Assembly: GCA_963731285.1 (NCBI GenBank)
Contig: CAVSUR010000014.1
Location: forward strand, 372,001-436,000
Reading direction: 5' to 3'
Length of the DNA stretch: 64,000 nt
From: CAVSUR01 sp963731285
GTDB lineage: Bacteria; Actinomycetota; Actinomycetes; Streptosporangiales; Streptosporangiaceae
The translations under genes and the position numbers were made by a program. The notes under the pieces are model-generated. The model saw nothing but the letters and a program-made list of their open reading frames with translations. It was not told where the DNA came from and searched no databases. Shown here piece after piece: positions 55,523 to 64,000 of the stretch. Each line of letters starts with the position of its first letter. Positions within the stretch are counted from its first letter, which is position 1.

Positions 55523-58500
55523 TCAGGCGACCAGCTCGGCGTCTCCGGTGAACGCGGCCCACAGCGCCGCGTACCGGCCGTCCCGGCGCAGCAGCTCGTC
55601 GTGGCGGCCGACCTCCGCCACCCGGCCGGCCTCCATCACCACGATGCGGTCGGCCCGGGCGGCGGTGGTCAGCCGGTGCGCCACGACCAGGGTGGTGCGC
55701 GGCGCGGCCAGCCGCTCAGTCGCCTGGTTCACCGCGGCTTCGGACGCCAGATCGAGCGCGGCGGTCGCCTCGTCCAGCAGCAGGATCGCCGGGTCCACCA
55801 GGTAGGCCCGGGCCAGCGCGATCAGCTGGCGCTGCCCCGCGGACAGGTTGCGGCCGCGCTCGGCCACCTCGTGCCGGAAGCCGCCGGGCAGCCGCGCGAT
55901 CATGTCGATCGCGCCCACCCCGCGGGCCGCCGCCTCGACCTCAGCGTCGGTCGCATCCGGGCGCCCGTAGGCGATCGCGTCCCGGACCGTACCCGCGGAC
56001 AGATACGGCTCTTGCGGCACCACGCCGAGCTGGTGGCGGTATCCGGCCAGGTCAAGGTCACGCACGTCGGTGCCGTCGAGCAGCAGGCCGCCCGAGGTCA
56101 CGTCGTAGTACCGGGCCACCAGCTTGATCATCGTGGACTTGCCGGCGCCGGTCTGGCCGACCAGCGCCACGGTCTCGCCCGGCGCCACCCGCAGGCTCAC
56201 CCCGGTCAGCGCGTCCTGCGGCTGGCCGGGGTAGCGGAACCGCACGTCGCGGAACTCGATCCGCCCGGTCAGCCGGCCCGGCGCGCGCGGCGCCGGTGCC
56301 TGCGGGGTGCTGGTCTGGCGTCGCAGCAGGCCGGAGATCCGGCGCAGGCCGACCGCGGCCTGGTTGTAGCCGTCAAAGACCTGGGAGAGCTGCTGCACCG
56401 GCGAGAACAGCAGGTCGATGTAGAGCAGGTAGGCAATCAGCCGCCGGCGGTCAGCGCCCCGCTGTGCACCTCGCCCGCCGCCACGAACAAGATCAGCGCG
56501 CCGGCCACAGTCGACAGCAGCTGAACAAACGGGAAGTACAGCGCGATGTAGCGCTGTGCCCGCAGCCGGGACCGGCGGTAGCGGTCGCTCAGGGCGGCGA
56601 AGTGCTCGGCGTTGTGCTCCTCGCGCCGGAAGGCCTGCGTGGTGCGCAGTCCGGCGACGTTCTCCTGCAGGTCGGCGTTGACCACGCTGACCCGCTCGCG
56701 GGCCTCCGCGTATGCCTTCGATGACCTGGCCCTGAACACCACCGTGGCGGCCAGCAGGACCGGGATGATGGCCAGCAGCGTGAGGCCCAGCCGCAGGTTG
56801 ATGAGCAGCAGCGCGACCAGCACGCCCGCGAATGTCAGCACCGCGTTGACCATGGTGATCAGCCCGGTCTGCAGGAACGTGTCCAGCGCGTCCACGTCCG
56901 TGGTCATCCTGGTCATGATCCGGCCGGACATCTCGCGCTCGTAGAAGTCCAGGCCGAGCCGCTGCAGCTGAGAGAAGATCTTCACCCGCAGCGTATACAG
57001 CATCCGCTCGCCGTTGCGGCCCACCACGTTGGTCTGGAGCGCGTTGATGAGCCAGTCACCGGCCACGATCGCCGTCCCGATCAGCGACACCACGACGATG
57101 GGGCGGAACTGCCCGGCCAGGATGCCGTGGTCAACCCCGCCACGGACCAGGATCGGCATGAAGATGCTGGCCAGCGCGTCCAGGCCGTCCAGGACCAGGC
57201 CGACAGTCAGCGCGAGCATGATGGGCCGCAGTAGCCTGCGCAAGGTGAAATGCGGGTCGGCGGCGCGGGCGTCCGCCTGGCTGATCCCCGGCTGCTCCCG
57301 GGCTGGCGGCAGCGCGGCCACCTTGGCCAGCAGCTCGGGCGTCGGCGGCACCCCGGCCAGCATGCTGCTGCCGGCGGCGCTGCGGCTGCCGCGGGCGGCC
57401 GCGCCCAGGCCCCGGCCTATCGCCGCGCCGGCTGGCTGACCGCCCGTCCCGTCCGCCGCGGATCCGGAGGGCGGCCCGGCTGGCTCGTCCGGCCACAGCG
57501 CGGGGGTTATCCCCCCGGTGCCCGGCTCCGCGTCGCGCAGGGCACCGGCATGCTGCTGACCGTCGGCGTAGCAGGCCAGCTCGCCAGCGTCTACGCCCTC
57601 GGCATCGTCACCCGGCCCGGCCAGCAGCAGCCGGTACAGCGGGCACCGGAGCATCAGCTGCTCGTGCGTGCCCTCATCGACCAGGCGGCCCGCGGCCAGC
57701 ACGGCGATCCGGTCAGCCAGCTGGAGGGTGGAGCGGCGGTGCGCGATGAGCAGCGTGGTCCGCCCGGCCATGACCTGGCGCAGGGTGGCGTGGATCTGCG
57801 CCTCGATCCGCGCGTCGATCGCTGAGGTGGCGTCGTCGAGCACCAGGATGGCCGGATCGGTCAGCAGCGCGCGGGCCAGCGACACGCGCTGGCGCTGGCC
57901 GCCGGACAGGGTCAGGCCCTGCTCGCCGATGACGGTGTCGTAGCCGTCGGCCAGGCTGGCGATGAAATCGTCGGCCTCGGCGGCGCGGGCCGCGGCCTCG
58001 ACCTGCTCGGTGGTCGCCCCGGGCCGTCCGAAAGCGATGTTGGCCCTGATCGTGTCGGAGAACAGGAAGCTGTCTTCCATCACCAGGCCGATCGAGGCCC
58101 GCAGCGAGTCCGGGGTGACGTCGCGCACGTCCTGCCCGCCGAGCCGGATCGCGCCGCCGGAGACGTCATAAAACCGGGGCAGCAGCAGCGAGATTGTGGA
58201 CTTGCCCGACCCTGACATGCCGACCAGGGCCAGTGTCTCGCCCGGCCGTACCCGCAGCGACAGGCCGCGCAGCACCGGCTCGGAGGGCAGGTAGCCGAAG
58301 CTGACGTCGTCCAGCTCGACCTCCCGGGCGGTCGGCGGCAGCGGCTGCGCCCCCGGCCGCTGCGTGATCACCGGCCGGGAGTCGATTACCTCATAGACCC
58401 GGATCACGCTGGCCCGGCCCTCCTGGCCGACCGTGATCAGGCTGGACAGCGCGCGGACCGGGGCCACCAGCTGGCCGATGTACAGGGAGAAGGCGAGAAA

Positions 58501-59493
58501 GACGCCGATTTTGATCGAGCCGTGCAGCGCCAGCCAGCCGCCCAGGGCCAGCACTCCGACCTGGCCGAACATCGGGACGGCACCGAGCGCCGGGGTGTAG
58601 CGCGCGGTCAGCCGGACCACCCTGACCCGGGCCGAGTACAGCCGGGTGGCGACCTGCTCAAGCCGGCTGGTCTCCTGCTCCTCCTGGCCGAAGCCCTTGA
58701 CGACGCGCACGCCGGCCACCGCGCCGTCCACCACCCCGGCGAGGTCGGCCTCCTTTTGCTGGGCGTCCCAGCTTGCCGGGAACAGCCTGCGCCGGGACGC
58801 GATCGCGATCAGCCAGAGTGCGGGCCCGACCGCGAGCGCGACCAGCGTGAGCATCGGCGACAGCACCGCCATGATCACCAGGGAGGCCACGAACAGCACC
58901 GCGTTGCCGAGCAGCATCGGCACCATGCCGAGCAGGCCCTGCACCAGGTTGAGGTCGGAGATCGAGCGGCTGACGACCTGGCCGGTGTGCAGCTGGTCCT
59001 GGCGCGCGCCGTCGAGCCGGGACAGTGCCCCGAACAGATCGGTGCGCAGATCATGCTGGACGTCGAGCGACAGCTGGCCACCCCGGTAGCGCCGGGTGTA
59101 GACCCCCGCGAAACTGATCAGGCCGGCCGCGATGAGCAGCCCGGCTCCCAGCCAGATCGGCTCGCGCCTGGCGATGATCGCGCTGTCCACGATCCAGGCC
59201 ATGATCAGCGGGATGGCGGCCTGGACCGCGGTGGCGACCAGCGAGCCGCCGAGCGCCATGATGACCAGCCGCGGATGCCGCCAGCAATAGCCGATCAGCC
59301 GCCGCAGCCAGCCCTGGCCCAGCCCGCGGGCCCGGCTGCGGGCTGCCGGGCCCGGTATGTGCCCGGGGGGCTCTGCTGCTGATCGGTGCTCCGCCGCCGG
59401 GCCGGCCGGGGCCGCAGCCGCGGGCTTGTGCCGTGCGGTATCCAGCGTGCCCCCTGTTTGGTACGTAAGTCTTATAGTTCGCCAGGCTAACAA
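55523..59493 (-). CDS. fused double ABC exporter (TMD-NBD-TMD-NBD), one frameshift
   Basis: One gene encodes two half-exporters. Module 1 has six helices from RLVIMALGGSLVATAVQAA, then NBD1 with LVGMSGSGKSTISLLLPRFY, LTLSGGQRQRVSLARALLTD and ILVLDDATSAID. After a linker rich in Gly/Ala comes module 2 (MLALTVGLVLDGLDALASIF, DFYEREMSGRIMTRMTTDVD) and NBD2 with LVGQTGAGKSTMIKLVARYY, LSAGQRQLIALARAYLVDPA and ILLLDEATAALD. The NBD1 Walker B ends in Asp, not Glu, as in asymmetric exporters. A frame change near 56440 splits it. TTG 59493 is the furthest start, but the likely -10 (TATAAG, 59476-59471) favours CTG 59445. Confidence 0.85.
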
Positions 59494-59546
59494 AATCTGC
59501 TGCGGTCGTGTTCCCGCAGTCCGCCGGCGGCGCCCTGGCGGACATG

Positions 59547-59581
59547 GCGGAGCCCCGGCCGCCAGACGGCCGGGGCTCCGC
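59547..59581 (-). terminator. strong hairpin after the secreted Cys-rich gene
   Basis: GCGGAGCCCCGGCCG (59547-59561) and CGGCCGGGGCTCCGC (59567-59581) form a perfect 15-bp stem with a 5-base loop, 71 bases beyond the stop at 59652 on the minus strand. It separates that gene from the ABC exporter. Confidence 0.8.
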
Positions 59582-59651
59582 TTGCTCCTGCGGTGCTAGG
59601 GCCTGCTGCCCGCGGTAAGCCTTCCGCCGCACCTCCGGCTCAGCCGCGCGG

Positions 59652-61385
59652 TCATCTGCAGTGGTTTCTCTGGATGGGCCCGAGGAGCTGGGGATATCCG
59701 AGCTTGGGCCGGATCGAGCCGTACTGGGCCTGCTTGCCGAAGGTGTTGCCGTTCGTGAGGTTGCCGAATTCCCAGGTGCAGGAGGACGTGAGCGTCCAGT
59801 ACGGGAAGAACTTCCCCGGCGCGTTCGGGGGCGGTACCGTGCAGCCGGCCGCGCTCGGGAACTTGCAGGTGGACTCAGACAGGGCCGTGTCGGTCTGGAT
59901 CTGGAACCGGGAGTATCCGGCCCCGGCCGTCGTGGGCGGCAGCTGCCGGAACGTCGACGGGAACCGGTTCGGCACGGTCGAGGTTGGCCAGTCAGGCCAG
60001 TACGGGTTCCCGTCGAAGTCCAGGTCGCCGTTCTGCAACACATCGTCCAGGCATCCGGTCACGATGTTCGGCGGGGCCTGGCCGAAGTGGGTATCGCCCT
60101 TCGGGTAGCAGAACGCATCACCCGGCTCGGCCGACTCCGCCGACGGGGGCGCGGAGCTCTCGTACGGGCCGTGGCACTTGTTCCAGGACGTGTCGGTGAA
60201 GCCGGGGATGACCTGGCTGACGCTGAACGGCTGGGTGAGGCGCGAGCAGGCCTCGAAGTGGCCGATCTCGAACTGGGTGCTTACGTCCACCAGGTCCGCT
60301 GCCCACGGCACGACGCTCCGCGGCCCGGCCGTGTTGTACTCCGGCTGGTAATTGAACGGGGTACCGCTGCAGTCGTTGATGTTCGTGGCCATGAAGCCGT
60401 TGGCCGCCGATGCCTGCATGAATCCGGACTGGCCGGTGGACAGGTCGCGGATCGACGTCTCCAGCGCTCTCTGGCCGGGATCTCCAGGCACCGCCGCGTC
60501 CCAGATGTGGATCTTGAGGTGATCTCCGGGCCGCATCAGCAGCGTGTGCGTGTTGGGCGTGCTGGTGGCGATGTCGGCCAGCTGGGGACTGGGCGGGCCG
60601 GTCGGCACGCCGTCGGTCTGGATGAACGCGAAGTTGGTCGGCTCCTCGCACTTGGTGTTGCAGCTGCCGAAGTTAACGCTGCACTCCAGGTCGTTGATGT
60701 GCAGCGACGCGCACCAGTCGGTGTTGTTGCAGCTGACGTTGTCGATGAACGGCGCCATTCCCGGCGGATAGAACTGCATCTCGAGGAACGAGCTGCCCCC
60801 GCCGGGGTACACGCCGGCCGGGACCGGCGAGTTGACCGTGGCCGGGGTGTTGGCGTCGCTGTTCGGCTTGCAGGGCAGCAGCGGGTAGGAGAACTGGTTG
60901 CACAGCGCCATCGAGAACCATGGTGCAATGGTCAGCTCGACCGAGTGCGTCCGGTCGTGGCCGGGGGACTTGACGGTCGGCGCCCCCTTCGGCTCCACGC
61001 TGAGCGTCTCGTTCCAGGTGATGTTGTTCCCCGCGCCGTGCCGTGCGGACAGGAACCGCACGTCCGGCTCGTCATGCCCGATGTAACGGCCGTTGTCGTA
61101 GAAGCGGCCGCCCCAGGTGTTCTTGTTGTCGACGCCGAGCGCCCCCCGGATGTCGGTGCAGGCCTTGGCCGCGAGGAGCGTTCGGTACTTCGGGCTCACC
61201 CCGTTGCAGTCCATGTTGCCAGCGTGATGCGGCTTGATCCACCGCAGGTGCCGCGCGCTCCCGCTGGCGGCCCGGGCCGGATGGGCCGCCGCGGCAGAGG
61301 CCGGCAGGCTGCTGGCCGCTGCCGTGCCGATGATGACCATGAACGACCCCGCCAGCGCGCACCAGCGCGCCCACCGACTTCTCAT
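59652..61385 (-). CDS. secreted Cys-rich protein of unknown function
   Basis: From ATG 61385 (GAAAGGATCAGG upstream) the product has 577 residues. A Sec signal peptide is visible (MRSRWARWCALAGSFMVIIG, then AAASSLPASAAAA). The mature part is rich in Cys, Asn, Trp and Pro: NMDCNGVSPKYRTLL, WGGRFYDNGRYIGHDEPDVR, VSCNNTDWCASLHINDLECS, FGSCNTKCEEPTNFAFIQTD, LLMRPGDHLKIHIWDAAVPG and CLDDVLQNGDLDFDGNPYWP. Paired Cys suggest several disulfides. I do not recognise the family; DGNPYWPDWP and the signal suggest an extracellular binding or surface protein. The VKOR/DUF929 disulfide genes upstream on the same strand may serve it. Confidence 0.75.
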   Translation of the reverse strand: MRSRWARWCALAGSFMVIIGTAAASSLPASAAAAHPARAASGSARHLRWIKPHHAGNMDCNGVSPKYRTLLAAKACTDIRGALGVDNKNTWGGRFYDNGRYIGHDEPDVRFLSARHGAGNNITWNETLSVEPKGAPTVKSPGHDRTHSVELTIAPWFSMALCNQFSYPLLPCKPNSDANTPATVNSPVPAGVYPGGGSSFLEMQFYPPGMAPFIDNVSCNNTDWCASLHINDLECSVNFGSCNTKCEEPTNFAFIQTDGVPTGPPSPQLADIATSTPNTHTLLMRPGDHLKIHIWDAAVPGDPGQRALETSIRDLSTGQSGFMQASAANGFMATNINDCSGTPFNYQPEYNTAGPRSVVPWAADLVDVSTQFEIGHFEACSRLTQPFSVSQVIPGFTDTSWNKCHGPYESSAPPSAESAEPGDAFCYPKGDTHFGQAPPNIVTGCLDDVLQNGDLDFDGNPYWPDWPTSTVPNRFPSTFRQLPPTTAGAGYSRFQIQTDTALSESTCKFPSAAGCTVPPPNAPGKFFPYWTLTSSCTWEFGNLTNGNTFGKQAQYGSIRPKLGYPQLLGPIQRNHCR

Positions 61386-61513
61386 CCTGATCCTTTCGCA
61401 GAAAGAAGATCGCACCACGACGGGCCGACGTGCCTGCTGGATCCGGACCGCGTCTAACACCCGAGCCTGCAGGCCAGCCGTGATCTTGCTCAGGAATTTC
61501 TGAACACGATCTA

Positions 61514-61524
61514 GGTCTTAGACC
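61514..61524. promoter_or_regulatory. small palindrome GGTCT-T-AGACC
   Basis: Perfect 5-bp arms around one base, about 130 bases upstream of the secreted-protein start within an otherwise gene-free 275-base gap. The nearby CGATCTAGGTCTTAGACC stretch is less GC-rich and may be the promoter zone. Weak evidence. Confidence 0.35.
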
Positions 61525-61660
61525 GCGGCGGGCCGGCTGTCAACCATGACCGCGCCCGTATGGGCAGACGCCACGCCGGCCCGCGACAGCGCAAGTGCTC
61601 GTCCCGCGGATACCTGCCCTCGGGCGCCTGCGCCGGGCCGGTGAGATCCGCGGCGCCCGG

Positions 61661-62582
61661 TTAGCGGCGTGCGGTCAGCGGGGAGTTGCGCGAGGTCGCC
61701 TGGTACACGATCAGGCCGAAGAGCAGGAACGTGATGATGTGCACGCTCGTGCAGTACAGGCAGATCTGGCCCAGCGTGATGATCTCGGTGTAGACCAGGT
61801 ACAGCACGAAGACGATGCCGGCGATCAGCGACGCCAGCCGGGCCCAGTGAACCTCCCGCCGGGTGGACCGCCAGGCCCAGGGCGAGTTGATCGCGACCAG
61901 GAAGATATAGAACGCCAGGCCGAGCTCGGCGACCGGCAGCACCCCGAAGACCTCCGACTCCGGGCTGGTGGTGACCGCGGCGCAGTTCTCGATCCCGTGG
62001 GTCGGGCAGAAGGTCGGGGCGACCTCAGCGACGTGGGTGTAGGTCAGGTACGAGGCCGCCACCAGGCCGAGCAGGGACAGCACCAGCGTGCTGAACGGCA
62101 GCGCGCCCATCGCCCGGGGGCTGAACTGCCGCCAGAAGCCGGGCCGGGGCGAGTCCTGGCCGTCCGCTCCAGCGGGAACTGCGCGGCCTGCGGACGACGC
62201 CCGCCCCGCGGCCGCTGGCTGCCCGCTGGCCGCCTGGCCCGGCGGACGGGCCCGCCCGCCGGAGCCGCCCGGCTGGCGGCCCTTGCCGCCGCCCTGGGGG
62301 CCAGCCGGGCCGGGCTTGCTGCCCTGGGCCGGCGATGTGCCGGGCTTGCTGCCCTGGGCCGGCGATGTGCCGGGCTTGCTGCCCTGGGCGGCGATGTGCC
62401 GGGCTTGCTGCCCTGGCCGGCGATGTGCCGGGCTTGCTGCCCTGGGCCGGCGATGTGCCGGGCTTGCTGCCCTGGGCCGGGGAAGCGCCCCGCTTGCGGC
62501 TCTGGGCCGGGGCAGAATCGCCGGGCTTGCGCCCCTGGGCTGTGGCCGAGCCCGGATTCCGCGCCTGCTTCTGGCCCGCCAT
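61661..62582 (-). CDS. vitamin K epoxide reductase (VKOR) family protein with repeat-rich N-terminus, frameshifted
   Basis: The catalytic part (from about 62110) has VLSLLGLVAASYLTYTHVAE, the loop cysteines in PTFCPTHGIENCAAV and the redox motif GQICLYCTSVHIITFLLFGL (CxxC), across four or five helices. ATG 62582 overlaps the upstream DUF929 stop and opens MAGQKQARNPGSATAQGRKP. A cytoplasmic tail follows, built of about eight decapeptide repeats such as AQGSKPGTSP. Two repeat units are one base short and shift the frame. VKOR reoxidises thiol-disulfide carriers using quinone, here surely for the DUF929 partner. Confidence 0.85.
62311..62540. repeat. 30-bp tandem repeats in the VKOR gene
   Basis: The unit starting CGGGCTTGCTGCCCTGGGCC occurs at 62311, 62341, 62371 (29 bp), 62400 (29 bp) and 62429, with degenerate copies at 62459, 62490 and 62521. 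On the coding strand each 30-bp unit encodes a decapeptide like AQGSKPGTSP. The two 29-bp units break the frame; correcting them would join the signal-free N-terminus to the VKOR core. Confidence 0.9.
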
Positions 62583-63481
62583 CACAGTGATCCGCTCGCC
62601 GTGGTGACCGCCGGCGAGGTGCAGACGTTGCCCGGCTGGCCGCCCGTCATCTTGCAGATCGCCGCGGTGATCAGGTTCGCCGCGCCGTCGGCGCCCTTGG
62701 CGATCGGGCTGCTGGGATCCGACAGCGCCGCCGCGACCTGCGACCAGGTCTTGCCCGCGAGCACCGAGGGGCTGTAGCTGGCCCCGTCGATCACGTACTT
62801 GTTGCCGAAGTCAACGAAGGGGTACGAGCCGTCGTACTGGCTGCTCGGCACGTAGGGCGGCACGTCGTACTTGGCTATCAGCTGCTTGTCCAGCGTGGTC
62901 ATCGGGGCCAGGTTCGCGGTGTTGGTCTGGTTGCGCGCCTCGGTCGGCTCGAACACCAGGTATTTGCTGCTGTACGTGGCCTTGTAGAACGTCAGCGTGG
63001 GGGTGTTCGGGTTCGTGTCGGTGCTGGACGAGTGAATGAAGCCCAGGCCGCTGAGCGTGCCGAACCGGCTGAGGGCGATGGCCATCGCCCATCGCTCGGC
63101 CGCGCAGTACGGGCAGTACTCTCCGCCGACGTAGACCATGACCGGCTTGCCGTTCTTAGCCGGCGGGGTGACGTTGCCGCGGATCGCCTGGATCGCATGC
63201 GGGTAGGTCGTTCCCGTGCCCACGCTGTTCAGCGTCGCGGCGGGCACGCTCGTCACCTTGCTCACCACGCTGGGGTGCGCCGACCCGGTGGCCGAGCCTG
63301 ACTTGGCCGGCGAGCTGGACAGCTTGATCACGACGAGCACGATGACGACCGCCAGTACCGCTACCACGGCGCCCCCCACGATCAGCAGCTGCCGCCGCCG
63401 CTCGGCCCGCCGGGCCGCGGCCTGCTGGGCTGCGATCTTCTCCCGGGCGTTCTGCTGCCGGATCCGCTGCGCCTTGCTCAT
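62582..63481 (-). CDS. DUF929 membrane-anchored thioredoxin-like protein
   Basis: An intact 299-residue protein (ATG 63481). A basic helical N-terminus (SKAQRIRQQNAREKIAAQQA) is followed by one membrane helix (LLIVGGAVVAVLAVVIVLVV). The extracytoplasmic domain has KPVMVYVGGEYCPYCAAERW with a CPYC redox site, then AIALSRFGTLSGLGFIHSS and YPFVDFGNKYVIDGASYSPS. This is the DUF929 family. With the overlapping VKOR gene it should form a DsbA/DsbB-like disulfide-forming pair at the outer membrane face. A GTGAC-AAC-GTCAC palindrome (63518-63530) lies 37 bases upstream of the start. Confidence 0.88.
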   Translation of the reverse strand: MSKAQRIRQQNAREKIAAQQAAARRAERRRQLLIVGGAVVAVLAVVIVLVVIKLSSSPAKSGSATGSAHPSVVSKVTSVPAATLNSVGTGTTYPHAIQAIRGNVTPPAKNGKPVMVYVGGEYCPYCAAERWAMAIALSRFGTLSGLGFIHSSSTDTNPNTPTLTFYKATYSSKYLVFEPTEARNQTNTANLAPMTTLDKQLIAKYDVPPYVPSSQYDGSYPFVDFGNKYVIDGASYSPSVLAGKTWSQVAAALSDPSSPIAKGADGAANLITAAICKMTGGQPGNVCTSPAVTTASGSL

Positions 63482-63851
63482 GCCCCGCCTGTCTTCCTGC
63501 CTGTCAAGTGTCCTGATGTGACAACGTCACCCGGCCGGCGCGCGTTCACCCGGCCGGGGCCTGCGCCCGCCCGGCCCGGCAGCCGCCGGCGGCGGCAGCG
63601 CGCCAGCTGCTCACCGTGGCCTGCGCCGGCGAGTCAGACAGTGCTTGCGCACAGTGACGGCTGCGCACCGCAGACAATGTTAAGGCCAGCCGCGCGGTTC
63701 CGGTGCCTTCCGATCCAAGCCGGGCATGCTGAAGGGCGGCTGAATCACTGCTCTTGCTCGGCTGAACGCACCGCGGCTGACGTGCCGCGCCGTTGTTCCC
63801 GGGATGACCGGGGGTGCCACCCGACTGCCGGAAACTGGCTATCTTCTGAGC
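63482..63851. other. divergent intergenic region
   Basis: A 370-base gap without a gene between the DUF929 gene (minus) and the lipoprotein gene (plus). Apart from the GTGAC-AAC-GTCAC palindrome at 63518-63530 nothing distinctive was seen; both promoters should lie here. Confidence 0.45.
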
Positions 63852-64000
63852 ATGGTCGCCACCAGCGGACGAAACGGCATGCGCCTGGCCGCGCTGCTGA
63901 CGATGGCCTGTACCGGCCTGGCCGTGGCCGGATGCGGCAGCGCCGCCCGGCTTCCCGTCGCGGGCAGCCGCCCTAAGCCGGGCACCGCCGTGGTCGCGAC
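63852..64000 (+). CDS. putative lipoprotein, 3' end cut by window edge
   Basis: ATG 63852 (alternative ATG 63879) opens MVATSGRNGMRLAALLTMAC and TGLAVAGCGSAARLPVAGSR. The LAVAGC lipobox with lipidation Cys after a short hydrophobic segment marks a membrane-anchored lipoprotein. About 49 residues are in the window. Nothing of the mature domain is visible, so function is unknown. Confidence 0.7.
   Translation, partial: MVATSGRNGMRLAALLTMACTGLAVAGCGSAARLPVAGSRPKPGTAVVA

Noticed and set aside
62311..62540. CRISPR-like array of regularly spaced repeats
   Set aside because: Units are head-to-tail with no spacers between them and encode an in-frame decapeptide; no cas genes are present.

Overview
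The window is very GC-rich, with gene starts that are often GTG and stops that overlap the next start (ATGA/GTGA). The gene content (Mim-type diiron monooxygenase operon, form II CO-dehydrogenase-like genes, DUF929 plus VKOR, TetR/MarR/GntR regulators) points to an actinobacterium, probably a soil actinomycete of the Streptosporangiales/Mycobacteriales type; the order is inference. No tRNA, rRNA, CRISPR array, insertion sequence or phage gene was seen.

Bases 1-12156 hold two divergent operons for a heptose-containing glycan or glycoside. The minus-strand set is two GT9 heptosyltransferase-like enzymes, a GT4 transferase, a GT2-GmhB-like fusion and a NodU/CmcH carbamoyltransferase. The plus-strand set is a GT4 transferase, gmhA, hldE, a UDP-xylose-synthase-like dehydratase and a polysaccharide pyruvyl transferase. 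Together gmhA, the GmhB domain and hldE give a full route from sedoheptulose-7-phosphate to ADP-heptose. Bases 12200-19000 are mostly housekeeping: exonuclease III, a YihY protein, a damaged DUF1295 gene carrying a CCAG tandem repeat, DUF72, a MarR/truncated-MFS/USP operon and serA. Bases 19000-25000 carry a small catabolic cluster (two amidohydrolases, flavin oxidoreductase, extradiol-type dioxygenase, FAH hydrolase) with a divergent GntR regulator. A rearrangement scar and a large HrpA helicase follow.

Bases 32600-44500 form the centrepiece: the mimR regulator, a small conserved protein and mimABCD (binuclear-iron monooxygenase), then an amidohydrolase, a DUF59 protein, an alcohol dehydrogenase and a dedicated GroEL. 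This is the order known from mycobacterial propane/acetone/phenol-oxidising operons. Two TCTCA-N3-TGAGA palindromes flank the control region. The rest of the window holds an Nramp transporter, an SDR, a HAD phosphatase, a truncated TetR/membrane-protein pair, an AlkZ-like protein and coxLSM. It ends with an MFS permease, a fused double ABC exporter, a secreted Cys-rich protein, a VKOR/thioredoxin-like disulfide pair and the start of a lipoprotein gene.

Many otherwise convincing genes are interrupted by single-base frame changes, densest at 1-7.6 kb and 36-40.5 kb. Their density inside conserved operons suggests consensus errors in the assembly rather than decay. For these genes the coordinates give the whole locus, and the protein must be read across several frames.
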